Shown here: piece by piece, positions 1-10,405 of the stretch
How the letters are laid out: the number at the start of each line of letters is the position of its first letter
Position numbering within the stretch: position 1 is the first letter of the stretch
Assembly: GCF_964340395.1 (NCBI RefSeq)
Contig: NC_135549.1
Span: 28,847,595-28,872,594, forward strand
Source of the DNA: Glandiceps talaboti
Taxonomy: Eukaryota > Hemichordata > Enteropneusta > Spengelidae
Reading direction: 5' to 3'
DNA length: 25,000 nt
Position numbers and translations under genes: made by a program
The notes under the pieces: generated by a model
Database searches by the model: none
What the model was told of the DNA's origin: nothing
What the model saw: the letters and a program-made list of their open reading frames with translations, nothing else

Positions 1-265
1 TAAATGTCATACGTGGACGAGGTTAAAGGTTGCTACTGATGTGCAGTCAAATGTGTCAGAATCAGCTTCTCAAGTCAAGCAAAAACTTCGACATCGGAGC
101 ATCTTTAGGTGATTTTATCCTAAATTTCTAAATTTTCAAACATGAAAGATCGTCATTTTCTTAACGTCATACAAATAAAACAGCAGGACTCCTAATTTAG
201 ATATTTAGTGGACAGCAAAGTTCAGAATGCAAATTTTCAAGTCATGTCACGGGGGACAGCAGGTA
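1..265. other. Non-coding sequence, probably intron upstream of the sulfotransferase exon
   Basis: I see no coding exon, RNA gene or mobile-element signature here. Since a splice acceptor follows at 439-440, the sequence is most likely the distal part of the intron, or the 5' side, of the sulfotransferase gene. The exon carrying its start codon and membrane anchor must lie further left, outside the window. Confidence 0.5.
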
Positions 266-313
<48 letters not shown>

Positions 314-380
314 GTTGGTTGGTTGGTTGGTTGGTTGGTTGGTTCATTCATTCATTCATTCATTCATTCATTCATTCATT
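266..380. repeat. Compound tetranucleotide microsatellite (TTGA)n-(TTGG)n-(TTCA)n
   Basis: Three tetranucleotide arrays follow each other without a break: TTGA to about 308, TTGG to about 344, then TTCA/CATT to 380. All keep the TT dinucleotide in register, which suggests stepwise mutation of one ancestral array. It is read-through open in one frame (repeating WLVG and FIHS peptides), but a splice acceptor follows 60 bp later, so that frame is intron and not protein. Confidence 0.95.
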
Positions 381-440
381 TAGTATTTGTAACCTTGTGA
401 TTGAAAATCAAAGTCATTTTTTTTCAATTTTTCTTGACAG

Positions 441-1557
441 GGCAAGTACACAGATAGACGAAGATAGAAGTAAAGACAAGAACTTTTACCATGTAGCCGT
501 GAGTAATACATATCTGGCCACAACAAACACCACCGAACACGAAGATGACAAATTTCCCAACCATCTAAACTCAATATTTTCCAGATTTCCGTGGATGAAA
601 CGGACTCGATATACCCCAAATTACTTCATACATGGGCTGCAACATGGCGACTCATCATTAGATATGTACAAAGATTTTACATACGTTTTCATTCACAACC
701 AAAAATCGGGAGGTACAACTCTTAAATCTTGCATCGATAAAATAACCACGAGAAAGAAAATGTCGAAGTACGTCGGACTATGGGGTGAACAGATGGCAAA
801 TTTGATAATCCAACAAATCAATTCGAGGCAGCGGAGTACTCGATTTTATGTCGGTGAAAATGCATTTGGTGTTTGTGATGATTTTACGGCACGAAAATGT
901 TCATATTTTACTTTGATCCGAGACCCGTATGAACGTATCATTTCCTGTCATGAGTTCTGTAAAAGAGCTCTCAATGATCCCCTTTGTGCCGCTAGTGATG
1001 CCCGTAGAATATCTCTAAAGCAATGGGCATTACATCAAGGAAGCTACTTTTTCCGCCAACTGCAATTTCAAACAAAATATGTGTGCTCGGATAAATTACT
1101 TAAAGACAAAATATCACATATGATTCTTAAGAACAGCTACCGGGGTAGGAATTTCAGGTCCCCTCCATGCTGGTATCGGCATAAACTACTGCTGGACAGT
1201 GCTCTCAACGACCCTGACAACGATGTTTTATTGAAGTATTTCACGGACAATTTAGAAAATTGGTTTACGGTTATTGGCATCACGGAAGAATACATCATGA
1301 CTCTCAGTCTATTACAACAAGCATACAAATTACCATTCAGGGATTTATGTGATAATTTGATCATGAAGAAAGGTGTCTATAAAGATGCTGGAAGACCTGC
1401 GGTAGGTCAGTCTCAACAAGAACTGATAACCAAGTTAAAGGCTGAACTACAAGCGGATCCAGAAGTCAACAAAGCTTTATATTATGACGTCAAGATATAC
1501 GAAAAAGCGCGGGAAATATTTGACGAGCAAAAGAAGATATTTCACTCTCACGAATAG
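441..1557 (+). CDS. Sulfotransferase (PAPS-dependent, carbohydrate type), terminal coding exon
   Basis: Terminal exon of a sulfotransferase that would move sulfate from PAPS to an acceptor, probably a glycan in the Golgi lumen. The exon starts after a T-rich tract ending CTTGACAG (AG at 439-440) and enters in phase 2. It gives 371 residues to TAG at 1555-1557. The PAPS 5'-phosphosulfate loop is visible as YVFIHNQKSGGTTLKSC (682-732), with the likely catalytic Lys at 703-705. The 3'-phosphate site is LIRDPYERIIS (913-945), with Arg at 919-921 and Ser at 943-945. This pair and its spacing fit the heparan/chondroitin-type families (Pfam Sulfotransfer_2-like); the first motif most resembles heparan-sulfate 6-O types, but the exact acceptor cannot be named. 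About 80 residues precede the loop, with one NTT sequon and no membrane segment, as expected of a stem region. The signal-anchor exon is missing to the left. Many cysteines suggest disulfides. No AATAAA was found close downstream. An upstream start inside the microsatellite is open but implausible. Confidence 0.88.
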
Positions 1558-1882
1558 ATTTCAGGCAATTATCTGAAAATTGTACTGTTGTTCGTGAAAT
1601 GAAATGCAAGGAAATGAAAAGTCATATCAGAACGTGGGCATCTTTCAGTATCGACCGGGGGGGGGGGGGGTCTATACCCGACATGTGAATGGTACGTAAT
1701 TGTTAATATTTTAACGCGTGAATGGTGAATTGGGGAATACTGCGCTATTAATATTGGTGACTGATCGTTATCTTCGACGTGAATGGGGTGACCCTAAAAC
1801 GAATGACAGAAAACAAATGCCAGCATTTACTATAGAAAGCCATGACTGTCTTGTCATTGTGTGCATATTAATTCTATCAAAG
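1558..1882. other. 3' flank of the sulfotransferase gene with a 14-G run
   Basis: This stretch presumably includes the 3' untranslated region of the sulfotransferase, but I see no canonical AATAAA. A homopolymer of 14 G lies at 1657-1670, preceded by CGACC. A 61-codon open frame at 1718-1903 runs into the satellite and has no recognisable features. No gene is supported. Confidence 0.5.
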
Positions 1883-2470
1883 GCAATCACTACATTGTTA
1901 TAGCCACTACATTTCTATGACCATTCGATGTAACGTTCTGACCATTCACAACATTGTTATGACCTTATGATATGTTGTTTTTGCCATTTACTATACCATT
2001 ATGACCATTTCATATATCATTATGACATTTTATGATATAATTATGAGCATTTATCATATCATTCTGAACATTTGATATATCAGTATGACCAATTACTATG
2101 TCGTTATGATCATTTAATATATCTATATGACCATTCAATACATAGCTATGACCATTTACTTACATTGTTACGGCCATTTAATATATCCTTATGGTCAAAT
2201 ACTATATCACTATGACCATTTACCATATTAATTGTTATGGCCATTTACTTTATCATAATGACTGTTTAATATATCGATATGGCCATTTTGAGATATCGCT
2301 ATGACAATTTATTATATCGTTATGACCATTTACTACATGACCATTTCATATATCGCTATGACCACTATGACCATTTCATATATCGTTCTGGTCATTTACT
2401 ATATTATTATGACCACTTGACAACGTTATGACCATATATGAGGTCGTTATGATCATTACAATATCGTTAA
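1883..2470. repeat. Degenerate 21-bp satellite array
   Basis: About 27 imperfect copies of a unit of 21 bp, beginning ATGACCATTT and ending ATATCGTT, run head to tail. Most units are 20-22 bp; a few are shortened (around 2326-2370) or lengthened (near 2225-2240). The phrase ATGACCATTT recurs almost unchanged, while the second half of the unit varies. The array has stops in every frame and is not coding. Degeneracy and length variants indicate an old array. Confidence 0.92.
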
Positions 2471-2681
2471 GGCCTGTCATTATAGTGCGTGACATTAAGT
2501 GGTCAATACCGTTTAATATGTCCTATTTGAAATCAATTTTAAATTTTGCCTGTTGTAGACGCGTCCAGAGGATATCAGTAAATCATCCTTCCTGATGAAT
2601 GTTATAAAGTTTTATAGAGAGATTTAATTGGTCAGTATTAAAGTACCATGAATGATGTATTGGGTGGGATAGACATTAATA

Positions 2682-2684
2682 ATG

Positions 2685-2726
<42 letters not shown>
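2682..2726. repeat. (AAT)n microsatellite, tail of the non-LTR element
   Basis: An uninterrupted AAT array follows one imperfect unit (AATGAT). On the - strand it reads (ATT)n directly after CAATAAAGTAT, exactly where the retrotransposon ends, so it is best read as the element's simple-repeat 3' tail and not as an independent microsatellite. Confidence 0.9.
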
Positions 2727-2781
2727 TACTTTATTGCAACCTTATCTATCATTTCAGATATCAGTATATTACAATAAAGTA
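2727..2781 (-). other. Stem-loop in the 3' end of the retrotransposon
   Basis: TACTTTATTG at 2727-2736 is perfectly complementary to CAATAAAGTA at 2772-2781, giving a 10-bp stem with a 35-nt loop immediately before the (ATT)n tail. Several LINE groups carry a 3' stem-loop that their reverse transcriptase recognises. The position fits that role, but function here is inference. Confidence 0.55.
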
Positions 2782-2866
2782 AAAAGAAAATGCTTGTATT
2801 GACCATACACAAAAAAAGAGAGTAGTTCCACAATGTGAAAATCAACATATAATTGTCGAATGTATA

Positions 2867-4378
2867 TCACGAGGCAGCTGGTATATTTTTGTTCAAGTGG
2901 TGTTCTCGAATTTTGAATCCTTGTTGAATAAATTTGCTTATTTCAACTAATTTATTTGTGTCTTTTATTTTGAGAATCTTTATGAGATCATCCATGCTTG
3001 AACCAGAATATATATTTAATTTGTTAAAGAGTTCTTTCCTTTCATTTTGATATGAAAGGAATACTAGTAGGGGATAGTGGCCTAGTTCCATAAGGCAAGC
3101 TGTATTGGAAGCTTTACAGTTCACATTTAGTAGGAATTTGCAGAACTTTATGTGTAGTTTTTCCATGGGAGTTGAAAATTTCATTAGCATGTGACCAAAC
3201 CTCACTACAGTATAGCAGAATGGGCTTCACCACTGCATCAAATAATTTAAGATGTAATTTGATGGGGATAGTTGTTTCTAAAAACAGGTCTTGTTTTAAT
3301 TTAAACAGTGCCTTCAGTGCTCTATATCTTAGGTCATCTTGTGCCCTGTGTAGTTTCCCTGAGGTGCTCAGTTTTATTCCAAGGTATGTGTAGGAGGGAA
3401 CGCAGTCTAGTACTTGCTTGTTTATGTAGAATTTAAATTACTTCAAACATTTTCCTGACTTATTGAAAATCGTGATCTTTGATTTGGCAATATTTATATC
3501 TAAGTGCCATCTTTCACAGAAGATTTCGACTGCATTGAGGGCATTTTGTAGACCAGTATTTGATTCCGATAGTAACATTAAATCGTCAGCATATAGTAAG
3601 CAAGACAGCCTGCTAGTTAGAAGAGTTGGTGGGTCATTGTTTGACATATCAATTTGTCTTTTTATATCATTTACATATATATTAAATAGTAGGGGGCTGA
3701 GGCCATCCCCTTGTCTAATACCTCTCTGTATTGGAAATTGGCGGGTCAGACCATTTTTTGTCTTAACACATCCAGTTACGTTTGAATAGATAGCTTTGAT
3801 TACTTTATAGAAACGTCCTGTGATGCCATTGAGCACCAATTTGTGGAAAAGCCCATCATGCCAAATTGAGTCAAATGCTTTTTTCAGGTCTATAAAGCAA
3901 GCAAAAATGTATTTATCTTTACTTCGATATTTTGTAATTAAATGGTTTAGTACGAATATGTGATCACTAGTACTGAATTTCGGTACAAAGCCAACCTGTT
4001 CTTTAATTATAATCTCATTTTTGTCGTTAAATTCAACCAGCCTCTGTTTCAGGACTGAAGTGAATAATTTACTCAAACAATTTAAAAGTGTGATGCCACG
4101 ATAGTTACTAGGGTCTTTCTTGTCTCCTTTTTTGTAGATAGGTGTAATTATACCCATATTCCAGCATCTAGGAAAATGGCCACTTTCGAGAATTAGATTG
4201 AACAGTTTTTGAATGTGTACCTGTGTAATGAGAACGTTTCTACTGGCTGTGATCATTTCATTGGTTATGTTATCTATTCCGGGTGATTTTTTGTGCTTGA
4301 GTGTACTTGAATTTCAAGCTGAGATTGTCTTATCTAATTCTATGGAATCAACAATTTTTTCTAATATTGTGAAACTCA
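2867..4378 (-). pseudogene. Reverse transcriptase of the non-LTR element, disabled
   Basis: RT copies element RNA into DNA at the nicked target. Visible motifs, in order: KHKKSPGIDNIT (about 4265-4300), SNYRGITLLNCLSKLF, FIDLKKAFDSI with the first catalytic Asp, RGIRQGDGLSPLLFNIYVNDI, and the catalytic YADD at 3582-3593. The post-RT part has SYTYLGIKLS (about 3380) and a C-terminal block KLHIKFCKFLLNVN (about 3125-3165), common in invertebrate LINE proteins. Breaks seen: an in-frame TGA at 4314-4316 just before the RT start; an in-frame TAA at 3438-3440, after which the same frame continues with recognisable protein down to about 3185; and a frameshift near 3165-3190, after which the protein resumes in another frame to 2867. 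Few lesions with intact catalytic residues indicate a fairly young dead copy. Confidence 0.85.
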
Positions 4379-5843
4379 TTGCCTACTTACAAAATGACTA
4401 TTGTTACCAAATCAGTCACAAAATAGTGTATTTTATATATGATGATATTTCAATTATCCTACAAATTTAAGTCAAATTAACTATGTACCAAAAAACATGA
4501 TTCTTGGCTGACACAAATCTGAATATAGCTACGCTAGTCATGTTTGACCCAGAAGAACATCAAACATAAAAATGACACCTCTTAGAGAAGTGGCCCTTAA
4601 AAGGGGCACTTGAGTTGATGTCTACAAATATTGTAAGAGGGGCTTGAAAAGGACTGTCGACGACTTAGAATCTATGAGCAGACCATTCGTTTCTTCTAAG
4701 TTCTGAGGACGCAGCCTTCAAACCATAGCTTAGCATACCGGTAGTCATCGTCTGTCATATGAGAACAGTCGCAATGCTTCTATGGGTATGGCTATCAAAA
4801 ACAATTGAATGGCTATGAGTTGCTCAGCCGCTGGACAGCAGAAGGATTGACTTTCTTGCCAGCAGATTGGTACTAAGATAATAAGAGTAAGTGTTCGAGA
4901 ACTATTTGTACGTGCTGTTGATTCAACTCGTTGCACTCCAGTTAAACGTTTGCAATGATAGTGGTGGCATTATCATCAAATTGTAATCAGTCAGCATTAG
5001 TTTACACATTGTTTACAAATAACGTGGAAGTGCATGAATTGGAGTGTGTATGCTTTGTATTGTGTTGGTCCAGTACATGTTATTATACTCCCAAATATTG
5101 CAGAAAGTAATTTAAAGGTAGTATGCCTCTACAAGCATTGATAGTTGACTGTGAAATGTGGGGTAGAAATGTCCAGAGTTGAATGACACGGTCACTCTCA
5201 AGTGAAAAAAATAAGAAGATAATTTATGAAACTAGTAATTAAAAAATATGAAGGGGTCCAAAAACTGCATGACAAAGTGCCTACACATGGGTATTGAATT
5301 TGTGTATTCTCTCATTTCATGGGCCATGGTTCCTGATATATATATATTGTACATTCCTATCCCAGAACTGTGAGAAATGTTTACAACTACATGTGTCTTC
5401 TACCAGTAATATTGATTTTTAGGGTGACTATATGCAATTAGGAGGCTGTTTGTTACGTTTGTAGCTAAGATTTGTTCCTCCTACGTGCTACAATATCTGT
5501 ACATTCATCCAGCAAATTAATAACTATGTGTGTTTCATATGAAAGGACAGACATGTAACTGTACTATGGGTCTTGTACTCTCACAGTAATTTGGATAAAG
5601 GTGTTAAAAATAAGTACAAAGACTCACTGACCACTGTCTACCCAAAATGTATTGTTTTGACTAGTATGTTACAGTTAATGATAGAGCTTGAAGTTGACTG
5701 TAACTGTACCTTGACTTTGCCCTTTGACATCTTTGTTAAATTAACAGGGAAATAATATTTGTTTAGTTACCTATATTGCCTTTGATAGTAAAGAAGAGGT
5801 GTTGATTCTGAGATCTGATGGATAATATGTGTAAATATAAATG
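4379..5843. other. Intergenic stretch without recognisable features
   Basis: Both strands were read for exons, mobile-element motifs and RNA genes, and none is supported. Short open frames (4745-4936 on -, 5573-5755 on +) have no recognisable motif or plausible splice context. A short TATATATATA run lies near 5337-5348. Confidence 0.6.
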
Positions 5844-6835
5844 TTATGTCATGCTATATGCAGATATGCTCATGTGATAATGACGAATGTAGCCAATTTT
5901 GCGAGGATGGTGATAAATTGAACGACATATAGTGGATATGTGTTTCCGAAATGAGTGGTGGCTATCAAATATGACTCCAATATTACGTGCTGATTGTGTC
6001 ACTTGAATGGTACTTGAACCAATAGAGATGTTATCAATTGGGCATGGAAGGCGACTGAATATAGATCTGATATATAACACTTCCGTTTTGTCATCGTTAA
6101 GCTTCAGTTTATTCTCGGTCATCCACAATTTATGTCGCAAACCGCAGTTTCCATAATATTGACGGAAGGTAATATGTCTGACGGAGAAAGGGAGGGGTAC
6201 CGTTGGTTATCGTCTGCATACAGGTGGAATTTCAGGTTATGTTGTCGGATTAGCTGATCAAGCGGAGAGATGTAGATACAGAAAAGCAAAGGACCTAGTA
6301 CGAAACCTTGTGGAACACCTGACTGAAGAAGATGAGATGCAGAAAGGATGCCATTGACTGTTATGGATTGGTGACGATTTGAAAGGTAAGATGTGAACCA
6401 TTCCAAACGAATACCTGTGATGCCAGTGTCAGATAATCTGGATAGTAATATGTCATCGTCAATTGTGTCGAAGGCCGCTGAGAGATCGAGGAGAACCAGA
6501 AGAACACTATTGCCAGCATCGAGTGAAGTGCAGATGTCGTCATGGACTTTAAAAAGAGCTGTTTCAGTACTGTCATATTTTCTATGGGCAGACTGGAATT
6601 GTTCACATAATTAATTACATATGTATTAGAAAAATACGCGTTTAACTGTAGTGAGACAACCTTTTCAAGGACGTTGGAGATGAATGATAAATTGGAAACT
6701 GGACGATAGTTTTTGAAGTTACTGCGATCAAGTGATGGTTTCTTCAGTGGGTGTAAAAACTGCAATTTTAAATGAATCTGGGACTATGTCTTGTTGCAGT
6801 GAAGAATTGATGATATCTGTGAAATATATTAGTAT
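5844..6835 (-). mobile_element. Fragment of a second non-LTR retrotransposon (RT domain only)
   Basis: Reverse-transcriptase sequence spread over three or more frames. In order on the - strand: DIINSSLQQDIVPDSFKIA (about 6765-6825), LKKPSLDRSNFKNYRPVS with VLEKVV (about 6650-6750), LLDLSAAFDTIDDDILL in a different frame (about 6440-6495), WFTSYLSNRHQSITVNG, SGVPQGFVLGPLLF, YADD at 6209-6220 followed by NQRY where TQLY is usual, then WMTENKLKLNDDKTEVLY and ARNIGVIFDS. Frameshifts lie near 6760, 6610-6640 and 6130. The endonuclease and the protein C-terminus are missing. The motifs resemble the CR1/L2-like group and belong to a different family from the copy at 2676-4378. The larger number of lesions indicates an older insertion. 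Confidence 0.85.
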
Positions 6836-6889
6836 TAATATCTGTATTATTCTTAGTCAGAAGGAAATTTAATTTTGAAATACTGACAG

Positions 6890-6920
6890 TAGACCCCACC
6901 CACCCCATCCCACCCCACAT
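6890..6920. repeat. C-rich simple repeat (CCCCACC/CCCCATC)n
   Basis: Short run of CCCCA-type units on the + strand just upstream of the second retrotransposon fragment. The G-rich complement could form a quadruplex, but the run is short. Confidence 0.7.
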
Positions 6921-7140
6921 ACAAAGGAGTGTACGTTATTGAAAGGTGAGAAACACAGACAATGTACGTGACAGTCAAATTGCTTCACTATCTACACACA
7001 TATAGACAAACACATGTAACGTGTTTTAAAGCACGTTTTCAATAATTATTTGAGGATGTGACAAGGTAGTGATACCTGTTTCTAAAATTTGCCCTTTTGC
7101 TTACCTAAATTTCTGGTCACTGTCTCAATTCGACATGGCA

Positions 7141-7182
7141 GGGAGCCCAGGAACCGTGTTACAAATAAATAAAAAATAAACC
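7141..7182. repeat. Solo copy of the fold-back repeat end
   Basis: The phrase CCCAGGAACCGTGT followed by an A-rich (AAAT)n tract repeats the outer end of the inverted repeat at 10841-11366 (CCCAGGAACCGTGT, then AAAC/AAAT units). This shows that the outer end is a dispersed sequence. No second arm is present here. Confidence 0.65.
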
Positions 7183-7690
7183 AATGTGCGTGCATGGGTA
7201 AAGGAAATATTTCAAACTTATGGGTAGCTGTGTGAGTGTGAGTGTCTGTGTTGTTTGTATAGATGGCATATGGAGAAACATGGTATATTATTTCAATAGT
7301 ATACAGGCCCGTGTGTACACATAGAGATAAAAACAGTTTATGCAACATCTGCAACGTAATAGAAGATGAAATATACTTTAATCACAACATGCAGCAACTA
7401 TAACATTGAGAGACAACAAATGCATAAAGTGCAATCAGTGGTGTAGGCAATTTCAAAGAACTAGACAATGAATCAACATTTAGTACTCTTTTTAACTCGG
7501 TGACAAAGGATATATGACATGACTTAGTTTGAAGATTCAAGTTTAAAACCCCCAAAAATAAAATCTGGTGATTGATATTGACCGATCATCGTATAGATAG
7601 AATGACTCGACAACGTCGTTAGCTTTGTTTTAAGGGGTCAAAGTCATACTTGGTTGATAGTTGTAGAAATTACATTTAGGGAGCGAACAG
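7183..7690. other. Intergenic, nothing recognised
   Basis: No exon or mobile-element motif is seen on either strand. A minor GTGTGAGTGTGAGTGT simple run lies near 7231-7246. Confidence 0.5.
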
Positions 7691-7810
7691 TTTTTACGGC
7701 CGGGGGGGGCGGCAAATCAGAGGGGGGGGCACCTTAATTTGGGGCTCAAAGAAGGGGGGGGGTCCTCATTTTTACAAAGTGAATAAAAGGGGAGTCACCT
7801 TGTTTTCAAC
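7691..7810 (+). repeat. G-run dispersed repeat, copy 1
   Basis: Three separate runs of G (about 7701-7708, 7722-7729, 7754-7762) are set in a recurring context: TACGGCCGGGGG, then AGTCACCTTGTTTT at 7793-7806. Nearly the same phrases occur at 13252-13345 (CGGCCGGGG, GGGGTCACCCTGTTTTT), so this is a dispersed repeat and not random homopolymer growth. No protein or RNA gene is associated with it. Confidence 0.6.
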
Positions 7811-8575
7811 AACTAAACAATTGCAAAATCATGAGCCACGCTCCTGTACTTAAATGTCCATACATTTAATATCATACCTAGGCCAAAGCCCCTAAGCTCG
7901 CACAGCTAGGTAGATTCATTTGTGAGCGGCTGCCTCATGATGATATCATAAATAGCACTCTTGGCGTGGAGATTGCACATAGAATACATAGAATGTGCAT
8001 GCCTAGTCATTGTACCGCAATGCATCCTTGGGTAAAACCACCAAAAAAAAACATTGCATAATATATAGGACGTGTATGCGTACTAGTCATTGAGCCACTA
8101 TGCTGCCACTTGTGGGCACTGTGCGAGCTATTAAACAAAAAAATGTACGTGCATAAAATAAACCATAAACAAATAGCTATAAATATACATTCAAATATAA
8201 CATAAACTCTGTCTCTTGATACATCCAATACATATGGTATGGCGTCACACACTGCACCATGGCCACCTTTAAGCAACAGTTATTTGTTAGAAATGACTTA
8301 GCTCGCTATTGCATGCCATGAGTTGCATTGTGTCATCTTGTGGAAGAAAAACTTGCATGTGTAGTTGTACATGTAACACATGAGAAATGAAATACCTTAA
8401 GATTTACTGGCTCTAAAATCTGTTCCTCCATTGACCTGCATGTGGAATTGTGCACAAACATAACCAATTTAGGACGCTTTGAAATAATATGTGGCAAACA
8501 CTGTGACTGAAAGTGCCTGACCCAGCCTGTGACTAGATATTGGATATTCACTGTCCATGTATATAGTTATTCTAG

Positions 8576-8577
<2 letters not shown>
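7811..8577. other. Intergenic, nothing recognised
   Basis: No gene is supported. Two short similar segments (around 8000 and 8072) share CTAGTCATTG. Open frames on the - strand at 8007-8276 and 8333-8551 show no recognisable protein features. Confidence 0.5.

Positions 8578-8665
<88 letters not shown>
8578..8665. repeat. (CA)n followed by (AT)n microsatellite
   Basis: About 36 uninterrupted CA units are followed directly by a short AT run ending near 8665. This is a long, pure array, so it is likely to be length-polymorphic. Confidence 0.98.
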
Positions 8666-8750
8666 GAAAGAGTTCCAGTACTACCAAAACTATTACGCTC
8701 TGCCACTGCGGTATAGAGCACTGTCTTATAGCAGATTGATACTCACCGAG

Positions 8751-8751
<1 letters not shown>

Positions 8752-8819
<68 letters not shown>
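8752..8819. repeat. (TA)n microsatellite
   Basis: About 33 uninterrupted TA units. Such arrays are self-complementary and can extrude as a cruciform. Confidence 0.98.
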
Positions 8820-8821
<2 letters not shown>

Positions 8822-8879
8822 ACATCTAATGTATGATAACTACAATCATCTCCATTAGAAGTCCCAAATTGATTTATGG

Positions 8880-8940
8880 TTGAGATCAATAGTTCAACGT
8901 AGGGTAAAAACTAAATTCTTTTAGTGTGGGGTGGGGTGAG
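8880..8940 (+). repeat. Dispersed repeat, copy A (partner at 21975)
   Basis: TGAGATCAATAGTTCAA is followed within about 15 bp by CTAAATTCTTTTAGT and then a GTGGGG-rich tail. The same order, with few changes, occurs at 21975-22052 in the same orientation 13 kb away. No coding capacity; family unknown. Confidence 0.75.
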
Positions 8941-9330
8941 AGGTCTTTTATAATGAAATCTGTTTTGAACCCCAATGCAAACACTTCTAAAAATGTCATT
9001 GAAAAATGGGAGAAAAAAATTGTTAGGCATGGCATTAAAATACATTTATTATGCCAATAAAAGAGCTATTTTTCCTCACTACATACTGGCTTTGTATTCA
9101 TAGCATTACATAATACTACATACTGATTTGAAATTGATTGTGCTGTGTACAACAATTTTACCAATTTTGTTAGAAGGGGTGGAGAAGGGGTTCTGGGGCC
9201 TTACGAAAAGAATTAGTTTTTTTACCTACGGATCTCGCCCCTAATGTGTTGATTTATCATACATGTACAAGCTATTGAACTGTTACTTGACATAGCTATA
9301 GCACGAACTACATCTCTTATCAAAAATTCT

Positions 9331-9334
<4 letters not shown>
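8941..9334. other. Intergenic, nothing recognised
   Basis: No exon, RNA gene or element signature is visible on either strand. Confidence 0.5.

Positions 9335-9386
<52 letters not shown>
9335..9386. repeat. (TG)n microsatellite
   Basis: 26 uninterrupted TG units. Confidence 0.98.
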
Positions 9387-9389
<3 letters not shown>

Positions 9390-10329
9390 CACTTCTTCTC
9401 TGATACCTGTGACCATCACCAAGTTTAATACATGTTACCAGGCTACATGTGAAACCCCCTTTTGTCTTGCTATTGTTTTACACCATAAACTACCAAGAAA
9501 GAAATATATTCCAAGGTGCACACAATATTAATCGGATTCTCGGAGAATATATATTATGTGAATGACTGATAAACAAAGTGATAAACACAGACTTGTTTGA
9601 TGATGATCTAGTAAAGGGCTATTTACTGTAGCCAGGACTTCTATAGTACTGGCACGGTGCAAAGTTATGAGGAAAATTAGATTTTACATCTCCCCTAGAA
9701 TATCTAGTATCCACATTGAGTGACTGTATACTGCGAGTAAAATTTTGTCAGCAGATCATAATATTACATTTCCCTGGTATTAAAATGTATTATTTTCAAG
9801 GCTATCATGTTGTCAGCAATATACTAGACAACATAGCCAGTAGTAAGTGAATTGAATTAGTAATCTAGTTTAGAAACTGCTGTAGTACAGAAAACATTTG
9901 TATGACATTTTTTAATATTTTGGTTAAAATTAGCAGTGTGGTCAATGAATGGGGGCGGCGTGGAGTTTTGAGTCAGTGCCATGAATAAACTGAACAATTA
10001 TGAATAGGACAAACAAGTGCCTTGAGGAGTGCAAACGTGTACATTATGGAAAGCCGCAGTTGTGTTAAGTCTAAAGAAAACAATATATTGACTATATTCT
10101 CATTTTCGCGCCTTTTTTTCCAAGTTTCCAGTCACGTAAAACACTTGTTAGTTTGTAACAAAACTATTAGTGGTTGCACTTTTTGTGTGCAACAGTACAT
10201 ACCATATATATGAGGTTCATTTTTAGTGGTTCTTTTCTTTGTCATACAATAAAACAGATAGACTTGTAAAGTAATATTTGTATATTTCTATTTAACAGTC
10301 TAGTCATTAAACCATATTTGGAAGTGCTC
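9387..10329. other. Intergenic, nothing recognised
   Basis: I find no supportable gene. Short open frames such as 10022-10213 (+) have no recognisable motif, and no mobile-element signature was seen. Confidence 0.5.
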
Positions 10330-10405
10330 ATTTGCATTCTATTTGCATATTTTGTTTACTTTGGACGCGTTTCAGCCAATGACACCGCAAGACCCTTATT
10401 TGCAT
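10330..10405. promoter_or_regulatory. Cluster of three octamer motifs and a CCAAT box
   Basis: Perfect ATTTGCAT octamers, the POU-factor (Oct) binding consensus, lie at 10330-10337, 10341-10348 and 10398-10405. A CCAAT pentamer in the context CAGCCAATGA is at 10376-10380, between the second and third. Octamer plus CCAAT is the architecture of, for example, H2B histone and some snRNA promoters. No TATA box, histone gene or snRNA is recognisable on either side within the next 500 bp, so this may be an enhancer, a remnant, or chance in AT-rich DNA. Confidence 0.4.

Larger units (their letters stand above)
2676..4378 (-). mobile_element. 5'-truncated non-LTR retrotransposon (LINE) copy
   Basis: The element reads right to left. 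From its 5' side it has the beginning of the reverse-transcriptase domain (from about 4378), the RT core, a post-RT C-terminal region (stop at 2867-2869), a short 3' untranslated part with a 10-bp stem, then CAATAAAGTATATT and an (ATT)n tail ending near 2676. The endonuclease domain and ORF1 are absent, consistent with the 5' truncation usual for LINE insertions. No convincing target-site duplication was found. The RT motifs and the simple-repeat tail point to the broad CR1/L2/Jockey-related groups; I cannot name the clade. Confidence 0.85.

Noticed and set aside
307-440. Open frame extending the sulfotransferase upstream through WLVG and FIHS peptide repeats
   Set aside because: It is the translation of tetranucleotide microsatellites, and a good acceptor (T-rich tract plus CTTGACAG) separates it from the conserved protein.
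2640-4410. Target-site duplication around the first retrotransposon
   Set aside because: No convincing direct repeat was found between the flank of the (AAT)n tail and the truncated 5' side.
8557-8739. T-H repeat frame, and the V-C/T-H frames at 9222-9531
   Set aside because: Translations of CA/TG microsatellites.
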